This document shows, in pieces, positions 23,528-31,009 of a stretch of DNA of 32,089 bases. Below the pieces are notes generated by a model, which was given only the letters and a program-made list of their open reading frames with translations, ran no database searches and was not told the DNA's origin. This stretch comes from LC029 sp036676475 (lineage in GTDB: Bacteria > Bacillota > Bacilli > Aneurinibacillales > RAOX-1), in the NCBI GenBank assembly GCA_036676475.1, contig JAKFCU010000054.1, positions 1 to 32,089 on the forward strand, given 5' to 3'. A program made the translations under genes and the position numbers. Numbering within the stretch: position 1 is the first letter of the stretch; the number at the start of each line of letters is the position of its first letter.

Positions 23528-24024
23528 CATGAAATGGCTGTAAGCCAGGTTTTGTTCCTGCGTGCTATTTGCGATGCCAATCTCGCACAACAGGTGTAGT
23601 CATATGACTATCGGTTGTTCACCGATCCACCCTTTTGGTTGATTTCCCTCCGGGTGGTGCCCCTACCTTTCCCTATCTTGACATCAAGGGATAAACCCTG
23701 AACTTTGATAAAATCTGATTTTATCAAAGTTCACCCAAAGGGTTAATGTCAAGATAGGGAACTAATTTGGGTTGCTCGCTCGTGGGGTTTACCCGTTCCA
23801 TCGCAACCCTTTCGGATCGCGCCCCGTTTCTGTGGCACTTTCAGGTTACACTCAGCATATCCATTGTTTTGGACTTAGCATGATTTCACCGCCGTCAGTC
23901 GATACTAACATCAACTGCCCACCTTTGCAGATGGCACGATCACTCCGGGCATCCCAGCTCCGGGCGAGCCTGGACTTTCCTCAACTTATGCTTGTACATA
24001 AGCCGCGACTACTCACCATTTCAT
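23528..24024 (-). ncRNA. rnpB: RNase P RNA, copy 2, with a palindromic insert
   Basis: It has the same layout as copy 1: P1 CATGAAATGG/CCATTTCATG, GAGGAAAGTCC, GAAAGTGCCACAG, GGTAAACCCC and GGAACAAAACCTGGCTTAC are all kept. It differs at many stem positions, often with compensating changes. Without the 93-base insert at 23669-23761 it is ~404 bases. The insert lies in the apical loop of the hairpin AACCC...GGTAGGGG, where B. subtilis has AAATTTT, so it lengthens a peripheral hairpin without cutting conserved core sequence. It may still be active. It is the first member of the minus-strand RNA array, 23 bases before tRNA-Arg. Confidence 0.92.
23669..23761 (-). repeat. palindromic element in an apical loop of rnpB copy 2
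   Basis: The 93 bases have outer arms TTCCCTATC/GATAGGGAA, a core CTTGACATCAAGGG/GGGTTAATGTCAAG and a central stem GAACTTTGATAAAAT/ATTTTATCAAAGTTC. The core matches the element in the tRNA-Arg, whereas the outer arms and the central stem differ from it in sequence but stay self-complementary. Copy 1 of rnpB lacks it. Confidence 0.88.
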
Positions 24025-24240
24025 GTTATGTAATTGTTGTTGTGCAAATTCAATCAGAATCGGCTGTGAAAGTTAATTTATCATACATCAGTGATTCATG
24101 TCATTAGTGAATGTTTTCCAATCAACACTTTGTTGTGTTTCTCAATTACCGTCAGCAACGGTACTCAATTTATCATTTTTGCATATTAAATGCAATCGGT
24201 TGTTAATTCCAGTCAAAACTACTTTCACTATTCACGGTGT
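24025..24240 (-). promoter_or_regulatory. upstream region of rnpB copy 2
   Basis: It is homologous to 7704-7900 in copy 1. One copy of the motif ATGATAAATTAACTTTC is retained (minus strand, near 24068-24084) and a second is altered (AATTTATCAT near 24168). No gene is seen. It probably contains the promoter of the RNA array. Confidence 0.4.
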
Positions 24241-24402
24241 AAGCAGGATGTGGGAAGCATAACAAGAAAAGACTGACAACACTTATAAGAGTGCAATGTA
24301 TAGGCAGCTGCCGCTATACCCTAACACGAAACTGGTTTCCTGTTGGAACCAACACAGTATTCAACTTGAACCTGTCCAGACTCCACCCTCGGTAAATCCC
24401 CA

Positions 24403-24530
24403 AATAGAACCAGTTTCAACCCAAAACCAGACCGATAACCATTCAAAATCAGTTTCCATACAAAAACAGTCCAAAAATAGAGCGGGTAGCATGTTAAAAC
24501 CAATCTCCTTTCAAACTAGCACATTAAACG
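24403..24530 (+). repeat. dispersed degenerate repeat, copy 1
   Basis: The block matches 31501-31625 at most positions, including the stretches CATTCAAAATCAGT and GGTAGCATGTTAAAACCA. Inside it a short unit resembling AAAACCAGTTTCCATAC recurs with irregular spacing of 17-22 bases. It lies outside any recognisable gene. Confidence 0.65.
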
Positions 24531-24585
24531 CAAGAGCATCGCCGTTTTGTTTTCGGAATTCTCTTAACCAAATCATTAAGAAATT

Positions 24586-24732
24586 GGAAATATTCGCCAT
24601 CACGGAACTCCTATTGCTTTAGGTTACCTCGACGTTGGAACCACATATGCTCCCATTCGGAAAGTAGCCGAAGCTTTAGGCTTTATCGTCAAATGGGATG
24701 AACTGAAACATATCATAGAACTAAAGAAATAA
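24586..24732 (+). pseudogene. stalk (copper amine oxidase N-like) domain remnant
   Basis: The frame reads RHHGTPIALGYLDVGTTYAP, then IRKVAEALGFIVKWDELKH and a stop. 'GTTYxPxRxVAEALGxxVxWD' is the signature of the stalk domain found at the ends of cell-wall amidases and in the SleB-like protein at 4480. The body of the gene is absent; an in-frame stop precedes it at 24577. Cell-wall hydrolase genes often neighbour DUF1659-DUF2922-YvrJ cassettes, so this may be the remains of that neighbour. Confidence 0.6.
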
Positions 24733-24828
24733 TTTGATTGTACTCAAAATAATTAATTTTTTTAATTTTATTGTTTACAACAAAGCTGTAAGATGCTATA
24801 ATAAAATCATCGAAAGGAGGTGAACAAA

Positions 24829-25050
24829 ATGCTGACAACCAAGGATGTCAAAGAAATAAAACTCGTCTTTCTCGCCGGAACCGATGAGATGGGCAAACCA
24901 ATCCGCAAGAGCCGCATCTACAAAAATGTTAATGCCGCCAATGCCACCCTAGACACCGTCCATGCTTTTGGACAAGCCATGGCTGCTCTTTCTGAATGGC
25001 CATTGGATCAGATCATCCTCTCCAACGATCAAGAAATCATCGAAGCGTAA
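24829..25050 (+). CDS. DUF1659 domain protein
   Basis: The ATG at 24829 follows AAAGGAGGTG closely. The 73-residue product (MLTTKDVKEIKLVFLAGTDE...KSRIYKNVNAANATLDTVHA) matches DUF1659 of Bacillales. Function is unknown. It is the first gene of a three-gene cassette with DUF2922 and YvrJ that recurs in many Bacillales genomes; a decayed second cassette lies at 16987-17184. An AT-rich promoter region with TTGTTTACA (near 24770) and TATAAT (24798) gives a good sigma-A promoter ~30 bases upstream. Confidence 0.88.
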   Translation: MLTTKDVKEIKLVFLAGTDEMGKPIRKSRIYKNVNAANATLDTVHAFGQAMAALSEWPLDQIILSNDQEIIEA

Positions 25051-25127
25051 AGGTTTTAGCTTTATCCTCGTTAAACAGCATCGATTGAAAAACCTCAACC
25101 ATCCCCTCACGAAAGGAGGTGTACCTC

Positions 25128-25352
25128 ATGCCTCGTGAACTAGACGAATCCCTACTTTCCCTTTACTTTAACAAGGTAGACGGAAAAGCAGTGAAGATGG
25201 ACGTTCCTGCTCCCAAAGCAAGCTTAACTTCCTCAGAAGTTAAAATACAAATGGATGCCATCGTGGCCATCGGCGGATTGTTCGATATTGCATCGATCAA
25301 AGATGCCGGAATCACTCATCGCACCGTCACTGACTTCACTGTAGAAGAGTAA
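25128..25352 (+). CDS. DUF2922 domain protein
   Basis: The ATG at 25128 follows AAAGGAGGTG. The 74 residues (MPRELDESLLSLYFNKVDGK...IASIKDAGITHRTVTDFTVEE, quoted in two parts) resemble the DUF2922 family, which usually sits directly after DUF1659. No function is known. The 3' end is duplicated at about 16987. Confidence 0.85.
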   Translation: MPRELDESLLSLYFNKVDGKAVKMDVPAPKASLTSSEVKIQMDAIVAIGGLFDIASIKDAGITHRTVTDFTVEE

Positions 25353-25360
25353 TAGAATAT

Positions 25361-25381
25361 GACAAGTGCCAGGCACTTGTC
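25361..25381. repeat. perfect 21-base palindrome between DUF2922 and yvrJ
   Basis: GACAAGTGCC-A-GGCACTTGTC is a perfect inverted repeat placed just before the yvrJ ribosome binding site. The decayed cassette copy has no such sequence at the same point, so it was gained or lost as a unit. Palindromes of the TGACAAGTGCC type recur between genes of many Bacillales, which suggests a small dispersed repeat. Confidence 0.7.
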
Positions 25382-25400
25382 GAGAATAGGAGGGAAACCC

Positions 25401-25559
25401 ATGGAACAGTTAGACTTGATCTCGATGATCAGTAACCTGGGTTTCCCCATCTTTGTTTCCTGGTATCTCTTAACTAGGGTGGAAAACAGAATTGAAGCCT
25501 TAACAACCTCGATTGCGGATATGACAACCGCCATCCAGGGGTGGAAGCAGGAAGGATAG
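25401..25559 (+). CDS. YvrJ family small protein
   Basis: The 52-residue product starts MEQLDLISMISNLGFPIFVS with ATG behind AGGAGGG. The first ~25 residues are a membrane segment and the rest is helical (VENRIEALTTSIADMTTAIQ). This matches the YvrJ family, holin-like in layout (one membrane helix plus a coiled tail), but no function is proven. It is the third gene of the cassette; a copy with an internal deletion lies at 17061. Confidence 0.88.
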   Translation: MEQLDLISMISNLGFPIFVSWYLLTRVENRIEALTTSIADMTTAIQGWKQEG

Positions 25560-25650
25560 GATGTGGGAAGCCTGGTAAAGGAAAACGCCCGAACTCGAGT
25601 AAGGGCACTGAAAAACTTTCGTTTTTTCAACGGAATTAAATAGCTGTTTC

Positions 25651-25700
25651 AAAAAAGACGACACCAAATTCATTTCCTGAATTTTAGTGTCGTCTTTTTT
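25651..25700 (+). terminator. terminator after the DUF1659-DUF2922-YvrJ cassette
   Basis: AAAAAAGACGACAC and GTGTCGTCTTTTTT pair around a ~22-base loop. A-rich and T-rich flanks on both sides make it usable in both directions. Confidence 0.75.
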
Positions 25701-25702
25701 AT

Positions 25703-25951
25703 CAATTGTTCTGCTATTTTACCTCGTTTTAAACCATTAGTTTTATTATTCTTTTTAAGTTCACGGTAAATATCGCCATGGCACCTTGCAATTCCATGCT
25801 AATAAGACACGAGGATTTTGCAACATCATACCCGTGTCCGTGTTTTAATTCGCTATGCCGCTCCTCCTTTCCAGTCCAAACAGAATGAGCATTTAGTACA
25901 TACATGGGTAAGTAAAGTATAACCACAGTCGTTTTAAGAGAAGGAGCAGTT
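25703..25951. other. intergenic region with weak coding traces on the minus strand
   Basis: Minus-strand pieces such as HGDIYRELKKNNKTNGLKRG and HSELKHGHGYDVAKSS look protein-like in two frames, as in a decayed gene, but I cannot name it. The plus-strand end is the upstream region of the lysyl-oxidase-like pseudogene. Confidence 0.3.
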
Positions 25952-26641
25952 TATGAAAAGAAAAATAAAAAAGCGTGCATTACTCCCGGATTTTCTAGCC
26001 CTTCCTCCTGATGAGATGCATATTCAAGTGGAAAATAGAGCTGGAAAGTTTTCGTAAACTTTTACGGTTAAGTCAGTCCTTTGGGAACATAGGTCCCGGA
26101 CCCTTACAAGTCCGACGCCGAAATTCTAGTCCATCCTGTCCCGGTAAGGGAAGAGCAGTAGCCTTTCAGGATATCTATTTTAATGATGGGTCTAAAAAAA
26201 GTATCCCATTAAAAGAGTGTATGATTTATCATCCGCAACACAAACATTGGCACGTTGTAAATATCGCTAGGTATGATTTATTCGATCTGGATAGTCACGT
26301 GGTGACCCGGGAAGGTCCTCGCTTCCAGCGATAAAATCTCATTCTGCATCGTAGACACCAACCGTTTGGATTCCAAACGATATCATGGTCCAAGGTATTC
26401 GAAACGCTATGTATCTTGCCACACGAGGATATCCGGCATTAGTCCCGGTTGGGCAGATCTGTACGATTATACGGTATATGGCCAATGGATTGATATAACC
26501 GGTATAAAGGATGGGACATACTATGTCAAAACCACGCTCAATCCTAAAAAACTACTAAAGGAAACTACACACCAGAATAATGTTGCTTCGGTAAAGATTA
26601 GAATTTTTAATGGCGGAAAGAGTGTCTCTATTGCAAAATAA
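25952..26641 (+). pseudogene. lysyl-oxidase-like protein, copy A, two frameshifts
   Basis: The start MKRKIKKRALLPDFLALPPD follows AAGGAG. An extra T in a T-run near 26050 shifts the frame to LRLSQSFGNIGPGPLQVRR, with copper-ligand histidines in HPQHKHWHVVNIARYDL. A second shift near 26305 leads to DKISFCIVDTNRLDSKRYHG and YGQWIDITGIKDGTYYVKTT. The homologous gene at 29791-30508 is open over the same span, so these are real differences or sequencing errors in homopolymers. The arrangement LOX(+), PQQ dehydrogenase remnant(-) mirrors copy B. Confidence 0.85.
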
Positions 26642-26659
26642 TGGATTTGTGCAGGCAGC

Positions 26660-26721
26660 AAGGAGATAGTCCCAAACAAGAGAGGCAATAACCTCCTTGG
26701 GGTGGGATTGCTCCTTTTTTT
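26660..26721 (+). terminator. terminator of lysyl-oxidase-like copy A
   Basis: AAGGAG...TCCCA and TGGGA...CTCCTT pair as an outer stem with an inner AGAGG/CCTC stem, followed by TTTTTTT. Confidence 0.65.
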
Positions 26722-26838
26722 AATTGGACAAGCCGAAGATGAATCAGAAAAAAGGAGAAAGAATGTTCCGCCGACCATCGCATAAGCGATCCGTGCTTTC
26801 CTGTTGGCGATTATTGATTCCCCTTGATTGTCCATCCA

Positions 26839-27006
26839 TTACCTCGGTCTTAAACGATATATTTTATCATCTCCAGGTTTCACACGTCCGCGTCCATCCG
26901 GTGCAAAATCAAGCGACCAGGGAACCGTAAGCCCTGTTACCAACACCTTGACACGATACGGTATATCCTGACTCAGTGATGCATTCCTTTCTTTCCGATG
27001 GTACAC
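26839..27006 (-). pseudogene. PQQ-type sugar dehydrogenase, internal deletion remnant
   Basis: The frame starts at GTG (27006) with VYHRKERNASLSQDIPYRVK and VPWSLDFAPDGR, the N-terminus of the dehydrogenase. It continues at once into GRVKPGDDKIYRLRPR, its extreme C-terminus, so ~300 internal residues are gone. The frame stays open. It lies opposite the lysyl-oxidase-like copy A, as the intact dehydrogenase does with copy B. Confidence 0.85.
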
Positions 27007-27347
27007 TGTGGGACCTACACGGAAAAGACAAAAGAGCAAAAGTATAGAAATGTCCATAGCGGCACCTTTAATGTAACCCCCATCATTGACTATTTCTATC
27101 ATAGAAGATTTATCTGTGAAATCTGTAAGTGTTCTTTTCAGTCCAGACATACTCATGTAGATCGGTTGGTAAACCATGGGATCTAACCCAGAGAACAAAC
27201 GACGAATACACGTGGACTTTCCACTCCTACCTTACCAGTCAGTACACCTTAATAACGATGTTATTTGCTTAGGAACGCCCGATTATCTGATTACGTAGTC
27301 GATCGTTTCCTTATTTCAAATTCTAAGTTCAGCTTTATAAAGACATT

Positions 27348-27860
27348 TTAGATAAAACGAAAACTCTTTAAAATCCTCGGAAGGTCATTATTAATCATTC
27401 TTGTTAGCAGCTGAAACTCTAATAGATTGCGATTGTACTCCGACCCATCAGGCAATAGAAATTCCTCCGGTGGTTCTCCAGGCGGTATCGCTGAAAAGAT
27501 CAAACCGCCCCGATTTCCTAAGAAATGAAAGGGTGAATCACGGTATTGTTTTTCCCATTCAGGAAGGGACATCCGAAAGATAACGATACTGAAAATGTTT
27601 GTGCTCTTTTTGCCCTGAATCGGTTTTCGATAGCGCAAATTGAAATCAACCGTCCCTGTCTGGACTTTTTGGGGTTGATCCTTTTGTACAATAAAAGTCC
27701 ATCTTCTCCACCATAAAGGAAAGGTCAATCGGAACCTGTATTTTGGATTACGATAAATAATAAGCACACCATAGAACCCCCCGTTAAAAGTTATAGGATA
27801 TAAGTATGATTGATCTGATTTTTTGTGTTTTAAAGTAAACGACCATTCTAATCGAGCCAT
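27348..27860 (-). CDS. hypothetical protein, 170 residues
   Basis: I recognise no family. The sequence is rich in aromatic and basic residues (LIIYRNPKYRFRLTFPLWWR), with beta-strand-like alternation and a proline-rich acidic loop SAIPPGEPPEEFLLPDGSE. No signal peptide or membrane helix is seen. The ATG has only a distant GAAGGG, so the start is uncertain. It lies inside the lysyl oxidase/PQQ dehydrogenase duplication, and may belong to the same spore- or surface-related group. Confidence 0.5.
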   Translation of the reverse strand: MARLEWSFTLKHKKSDQSYLYPITFNGGFYGVLIIYRNPKYRFRLTFPLWWRRWTFIVQKDQPQKVQTGTVDFNLRYRKPIQGKKSTNIFSIVIFRMSLPEWEKQYRDSPFHFLGNRGGLIFSAIPPGEPPEEFLLPDGSEYNRNLLEFQLLTRMINNDLPRILKSFRFI

Positions 27861-27920
27861 GGAGAATTGCTGCCCTTCATAAAGACAATTTTAATCCACT
27901 TCAGGGAAAGGTGATAAACT

Positions 27921-28034
27921 GTGTACCATTCAAAGGATCGGAATGGGGCATTGATTCAGAATATCCCATATCGCATCAAAGTATTGGCAAGAGGGCTAAC
28001 GGTTCCGTGGTCTCTTATTTGGCACGAACAATAG
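27921..28034 (+). pseudogene. PQQ-type sugar dehydrogenase, N-terminal fragment
   Basis: GTG at 27921 follows AAAGGTG. It reads VYHSKDRNGALIQNIPYRIK and VLARGLTVPWSLIWHEQ, then stop. The leader and first ~33 residues match the intact gene at 28551 (TTTAATCCACTT and GGGAAAGGTGAT are shared upstream). This is a direct duplication of the 5' end. Confidence 0.8.
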
Positions 28035-28182
28035 GCCCCCCCTACGGTGTATTAAACACCCTTAATACTAAACTTTAAGTCTCTCTATTATTAAAAATGG
28101 TTGACTTCCTCAAGTAGATTATCCAATCAAAACTATCACCTCCGAATATACTAGATTGAAAACATCGAAGGGGGGTGTTTCC

Positions 28183-28356
28183 ATGAAAGCAAAAAAACGC
28201 AGTCGTACAAAGGGCCACGGATTCAAACACAGATGGTGCTGTGGATGCGACAGATTTGGTAGAGATTATTGTGTTTGTAGACGACGCTGCTTTCGTCGTG
28301 AGGATTGGGTAAAAGATTGCTTCAACGATCTTTATTGCAAAAAGAACAACCATTAG
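28183..28356 (+). CDS. cysteine-rich basic small protein, 57 residues
   Basis: The ATG at 28183 follows GGGGGGTG. The product MKAKKRSRTKGHGFKHRWCC continues GCDRFGRDYCVCRRRCF and ends YCKKNNH; it has eight cysteines in 30 residues, grouped CCxC, CxC, C, C, C, and is strongly basic. This suggests metal binding or disulfide cross-linking, as in spore coat/crust small proteins or metallothionein-like peptides. It lies between dehydrogenase copies and has its own terminator. No family is recognised. Confidence 0.65.
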   Translation: MKAKKRSRTKGHGFKHRWCCGCDRFGRDYCVCRRRCFRREDWVKDCFNDLYCKKNNH

Positions 28357-28378
28357 TTAAAAAGTAATTTATTATTTG

Positions 28379-28405
28379 GCTTACCTCACGGTAAGCTTTT
28401 TTTTT
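28379..28405 (+). terminator. terminator of the cysteine-rich gene
   Basis: GCTTACC and GGTAAGC pair around TCAC and are followed by nine T. Confidence 0.9.
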
Positions 28406-28550
28406 GGTAATGATACTAAAGGACACTTTCAATCACCAATCCGTTGCACTTACCATATCTTTATTAGTGGCATCATATATCTAGTGTTTCATTGATTTTA
28501 TAGTTTAATTTCCAGCCATTTAATCCACTTTAGGGAAAAGGTGATTGCTC

Positions 28551-29600
28551 GTGTACCATTCAGAAGCTAGGAAAGGATCATTATCCCAGACAATACCCTA
28601 TCGTGTCGGGGTGTTTGCCAGAGGGCTGGTAGTTCCCTGGTCCCTTGTCTTTGCACCGGACGGACGAATTTTTGTAACCGAACGTCCTGGGAGAATACGA
28701 GTTATCCAAAACGGAAAGCTTTTACCGAAATCGCTTATCACATTTACCTCCCCTTTCATAACTATTGGGGAAGGCGGATTATTAGGTTTAGCGATTGACC
28801 CGAATTTTCGTCGCAACCATTATTTGTATGTTTATTACAGCTACCGGGTTAGAGGAGAAATAAGGAACCGGGTTGTTCGTTTAGTAGAAAAGAACAATAG
28901 AGCCGTGTTGGATAAAATTTTACTTACGAATATTCCCGGCGCCGGAATGCATGATGCCGGAAGGTTGAAAATTGGACCGGATGGTTATCTCTATATTACA
29001 ACAGGAGACGCCGGACGATCGCAATTGGCTCAAAGGCGCAATAGTTTAGCAGGCAAAATCCTGCGAATTCGATTGGATGGATCCATCCCAAAAAGCAATC
29101 CTTTTCCAGGTTCCCCTGTTTATAGTCTGGGGCATCGAGATCCTCAGGGACTTGATTGGGATCCGCGAACAGGAATTCTTTACAGTTCAGAACACGGTGA
29201 CATCGGTTATGATGAAATCAATCTGATTCGTGCAGGTGCCAACTACGGCTGGCCGCTAATCGAAGGGGGTCGGCGAAAAAAATCTTTTGTATCACCTCTT
29301 ATTCATAGCGGAACCACAACCTGGGCTCCTTCAGGAATGACTTTTGTTACAAGAGGACCTTGGAGAGGCCAACTTTTAGTAGCAAATTTAAGGGGCAGCC
29401 AAATTTTACGGTTTGCCATAAACCGAAAAAACCCTCGTTCCATCCAGTTATTATCAGCATTTTTTAAGTCAAGCGGAAGACTAAGAGACATCGTGGAGGG
29501 ACCGGACGGTTCACTTTACGTATTGACCAGTAATCGAGACAGCCGGGGGCGGATGAGGGATGGAGATGATAAAATATTTCGTTTAAGACCTTTACGATAA
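28551..29600 (+). CDS. PQQ-dependent sugar dehydrogenase-like beta-propeller protein
   Basis: The ~350-residue protein is a six-bladed propeller of the GSDH/YliI (aldose sugar dehydrogenase) family. It has VPWSLVFAPDGRIFVTERPG, EGGLLGLAIDPNFRRNHYLY, the active-site His in GMHDAGRLKIGPDGYLYITT, YSLGHRDPQGLDWDP, YSSEHGDIGYDEINLI and WAPSGMTFV. Such enzymes oxidise sugars with PQQ bound in the propeller. No signal peptide is seen, which is unusual for a family mostly secreted. The GTG start (VYHSEARKGS) is chosen because AAAAGGTG lies ~10 bases before it and the two remnant copies start likewise. It faces a lysyl-oxidase-like gene. Confidence 0.88.
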   Translation: MYHSEARKGSLSQTIPYRVGVFARGLVVPWSLVFAPDGRIFVTERPGRIRVIQNGKLLPKSLITFTSPFITIGEGGLLGLAIDPNFRRNHYLYVYYSYRVRGEIRNRVVRLVEKNNRAVLDKILLTNIPGAGMHDAGRLKIGPDGYLYITTGDAGRSQLAQRRNSLAGKILRIRLDGSIPKSNPFPGSPVYSLGHRDPQGLDWDPRTGILYSSEHGDIGYDEINLIRAGANYGWPLIEGGRRKKSFVSPLIHSGTTTWAPSGMTFVTRGPWRGQLLVANLRGSQILRFAINRKNPRSIQLLSAFFKSSGRLRDIVEGPDGSLYVLTSNRDSRGRMRDGDDKIFRLRPLR

Positions 29601-29616
29601 TTAATAGAAAGCAATA

Positions 29617-29658
29617 GTGATCACCCAACAGTACGGCTGTGGAAGGTGGTCATTTTTT
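29617..29658 (+). terminator. terminator of the PQQ dehydrogenase gene
   Basis: TGATCACC and GGTGGTCA close a ~22-base loop and are followed by TTTTTTC, 17 bases after the stop codon. Confidence 0.8.
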
Positions 29659-29693
29659 CAATCTGCCGACTGCTTGTCCACCTTTATTGTTTT

Positions 29694-29779
29694 AAGGAGT
29701 AGGAGTCAACCTCCAATCTAATGGGATCAACTCGCCCTTTCTGACAAGATTTTACGGAGGTGCTCCTTTTCCATTTTTT
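29694..29779. terminator. hairpin between convergent dehydrogenase and oxidase genes
   Basis: AAGGAG...CCTCC and GGAGG...CTCCTT pair over a long loop, like the copy-A terminator at 26660. T-runs are present on the plus strand. Confidence 0.45.
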
Positions 29780-29790
29780 CGTATCCTTGA

Positions 29791-30508
29791 TCATTTAATT
29801 ATAGAGACATTCTTTCCCTTATCAAAAATTTTAATCTTTACCCATGCTACGTTGTTCCGATGTGTCGTTTCAATCAAAAGTTTTTTTGGATTGATGGTTG
29901 TTTTGACGAAGTACGTACCATCCTTTATATCAGTTATATCGATCCATTGACCATAAACCCTATAATTATATTCATCAGCCCAACCAGGAGTAATGCCGGA
30001 AATTCTTGAGTGACAAGATTCATAACGTCTAGCATACCTTCTGCCTTTATATCGTTTCGAATCTAAACGATTTTTGTCAATGAGGCAGAATGAAAATTTA
30101 TCGTTGGAAACCAGGACCTTCCCCGGTCGACCAGTAACTGGATCGACTTGACATAAATCATACCTTGCTATATTTGTCACGTGCCAATGCTTGTGTTCCG
30201 GATGATAAATCATACACTCTTTTAACCGTATGCTTCGTTTGGTCCCTTGACAAGAATAAACATCTTGATAGGCTACGGCTTTTCCCTTGCCTGGGCATGA
30301 TTTCGTTGAATTTCCACGTCGGACTTGCAAGGGGCCATGACCTGCATTTCCAAAAGATTGACTAAAACGTAAAAGTCTACGATTCTGTCCACCTTTATCT
30401 TCCACTTTTATTTGAAGGTCATGTGGCGGAATTCCTATTAAATCCGGAAGTAAGAAACTCGTTCCAACAACTTTTTGAGGCCTATACACAATGGTTTTTT
30501 TTTTTCAT
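29791..30508 (-). CDS. lysyl-oxidase-like protein, copy B, with an A11 tract after the start codon
   Basis: The body is open and carries the family features: SQSFGNAGHGPLQVRR, copper histidines in HPEHKHWHVTNIARYDL, SNDKFSFCLIDKNR (Lys as in the lysine tyrosylquinone cofactor), CHSRISGITPGWADEYNYRV (Tyr candidate) and YGQWIDITDIKDGTYFVKTT. Animal LOX has the similar FCLED...LSPGCYDTY...QWIDITDV. The enzyme would oxidise amines to aldehydes and cross-link proteins. The best start, ATG at 30508 behind AGGAG, is followed by eleven A; ten would give MKKKTIVYRPQKVV in frame, eleven gives a stop after seven codons. The frame starting GTG at 30489 has no ribosome binding site. No signal peptide. Confidence 0.8.
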
Positions 30509-31009
30509 ATGGAACTCCTTCTGAAGCAATTTATGTTCTTTTACACTTCAATCTATGTACTTTATCCCCATTATGTTTGGGCTGCCCGCAAAAAAGGTTC
30601 AAGGAAGATTTCCACATTTCCAAGCCCCTTCCATGTTTTCCGATTGGAGAAATTTACTTATAGAATTTACATCAATAAGCTGGTAAGGATCCCCGATTTC
30701 CCTCTAATCTTTATCCATTTAATCTTCCCATCAATATGGTATTATAGTAATTCCCTTCAGATAGAAATTTATCTTTATTTAAAAATCTATAAATGCCTCG
30801 CCTTTTTCTCTATCTAAATTTTCGGTTTTGCTATCTATCTGCAATCTTATCTCAGACAAGTTTTTTGCATCGTCCTCTATGGCAAACCTTATCATATAAC
30901 GCAAGTTATGATTATAAAATTCTTTTTATTCAACCCTCATTCCAATGTTCTCCCATTTATTTATAGATCTCTTAATCTCTAATCATTAACAACAATAATA
31001 ATGTCACTT
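30509..31009. other. AT-rich intergenic stretch
   Basis: No gene, RNA or clear repeat can be supported. Open frames here are hydrophobic and aromatic by composition only and lack start signals. Confidence 0.5.

Noticed and set aside
23772..24107. 111-residue plus-strand frame over rnpB copy 2 (and the 73-residue one at 7333)
   Set aside because: Both are antisense translations of RNase P RNA.
24240..24270. AAGCAGGATGTGGGAAGC, similar to the sequence after yvrJ
   Set aside because: The match is too short to call a third cassette remnant.
24296..24540. CRISPR-like appearance of the AAAACCAGTTTCCAT repeats here and at 31500-31680
   Set aside because: Unit length and spacing vary, units are not identical, and the spacers themselves are conserved between the two blocks. 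No cas genes are present.
30491..30817. 108-residue plus frame rich in Phe/Tyr/Ile
   Set aside because: It has no ribosome binding site and its composition is typical of AT-rich noncoding DNA. It is antisense to the start of the lysyl-oxidase-like gene.
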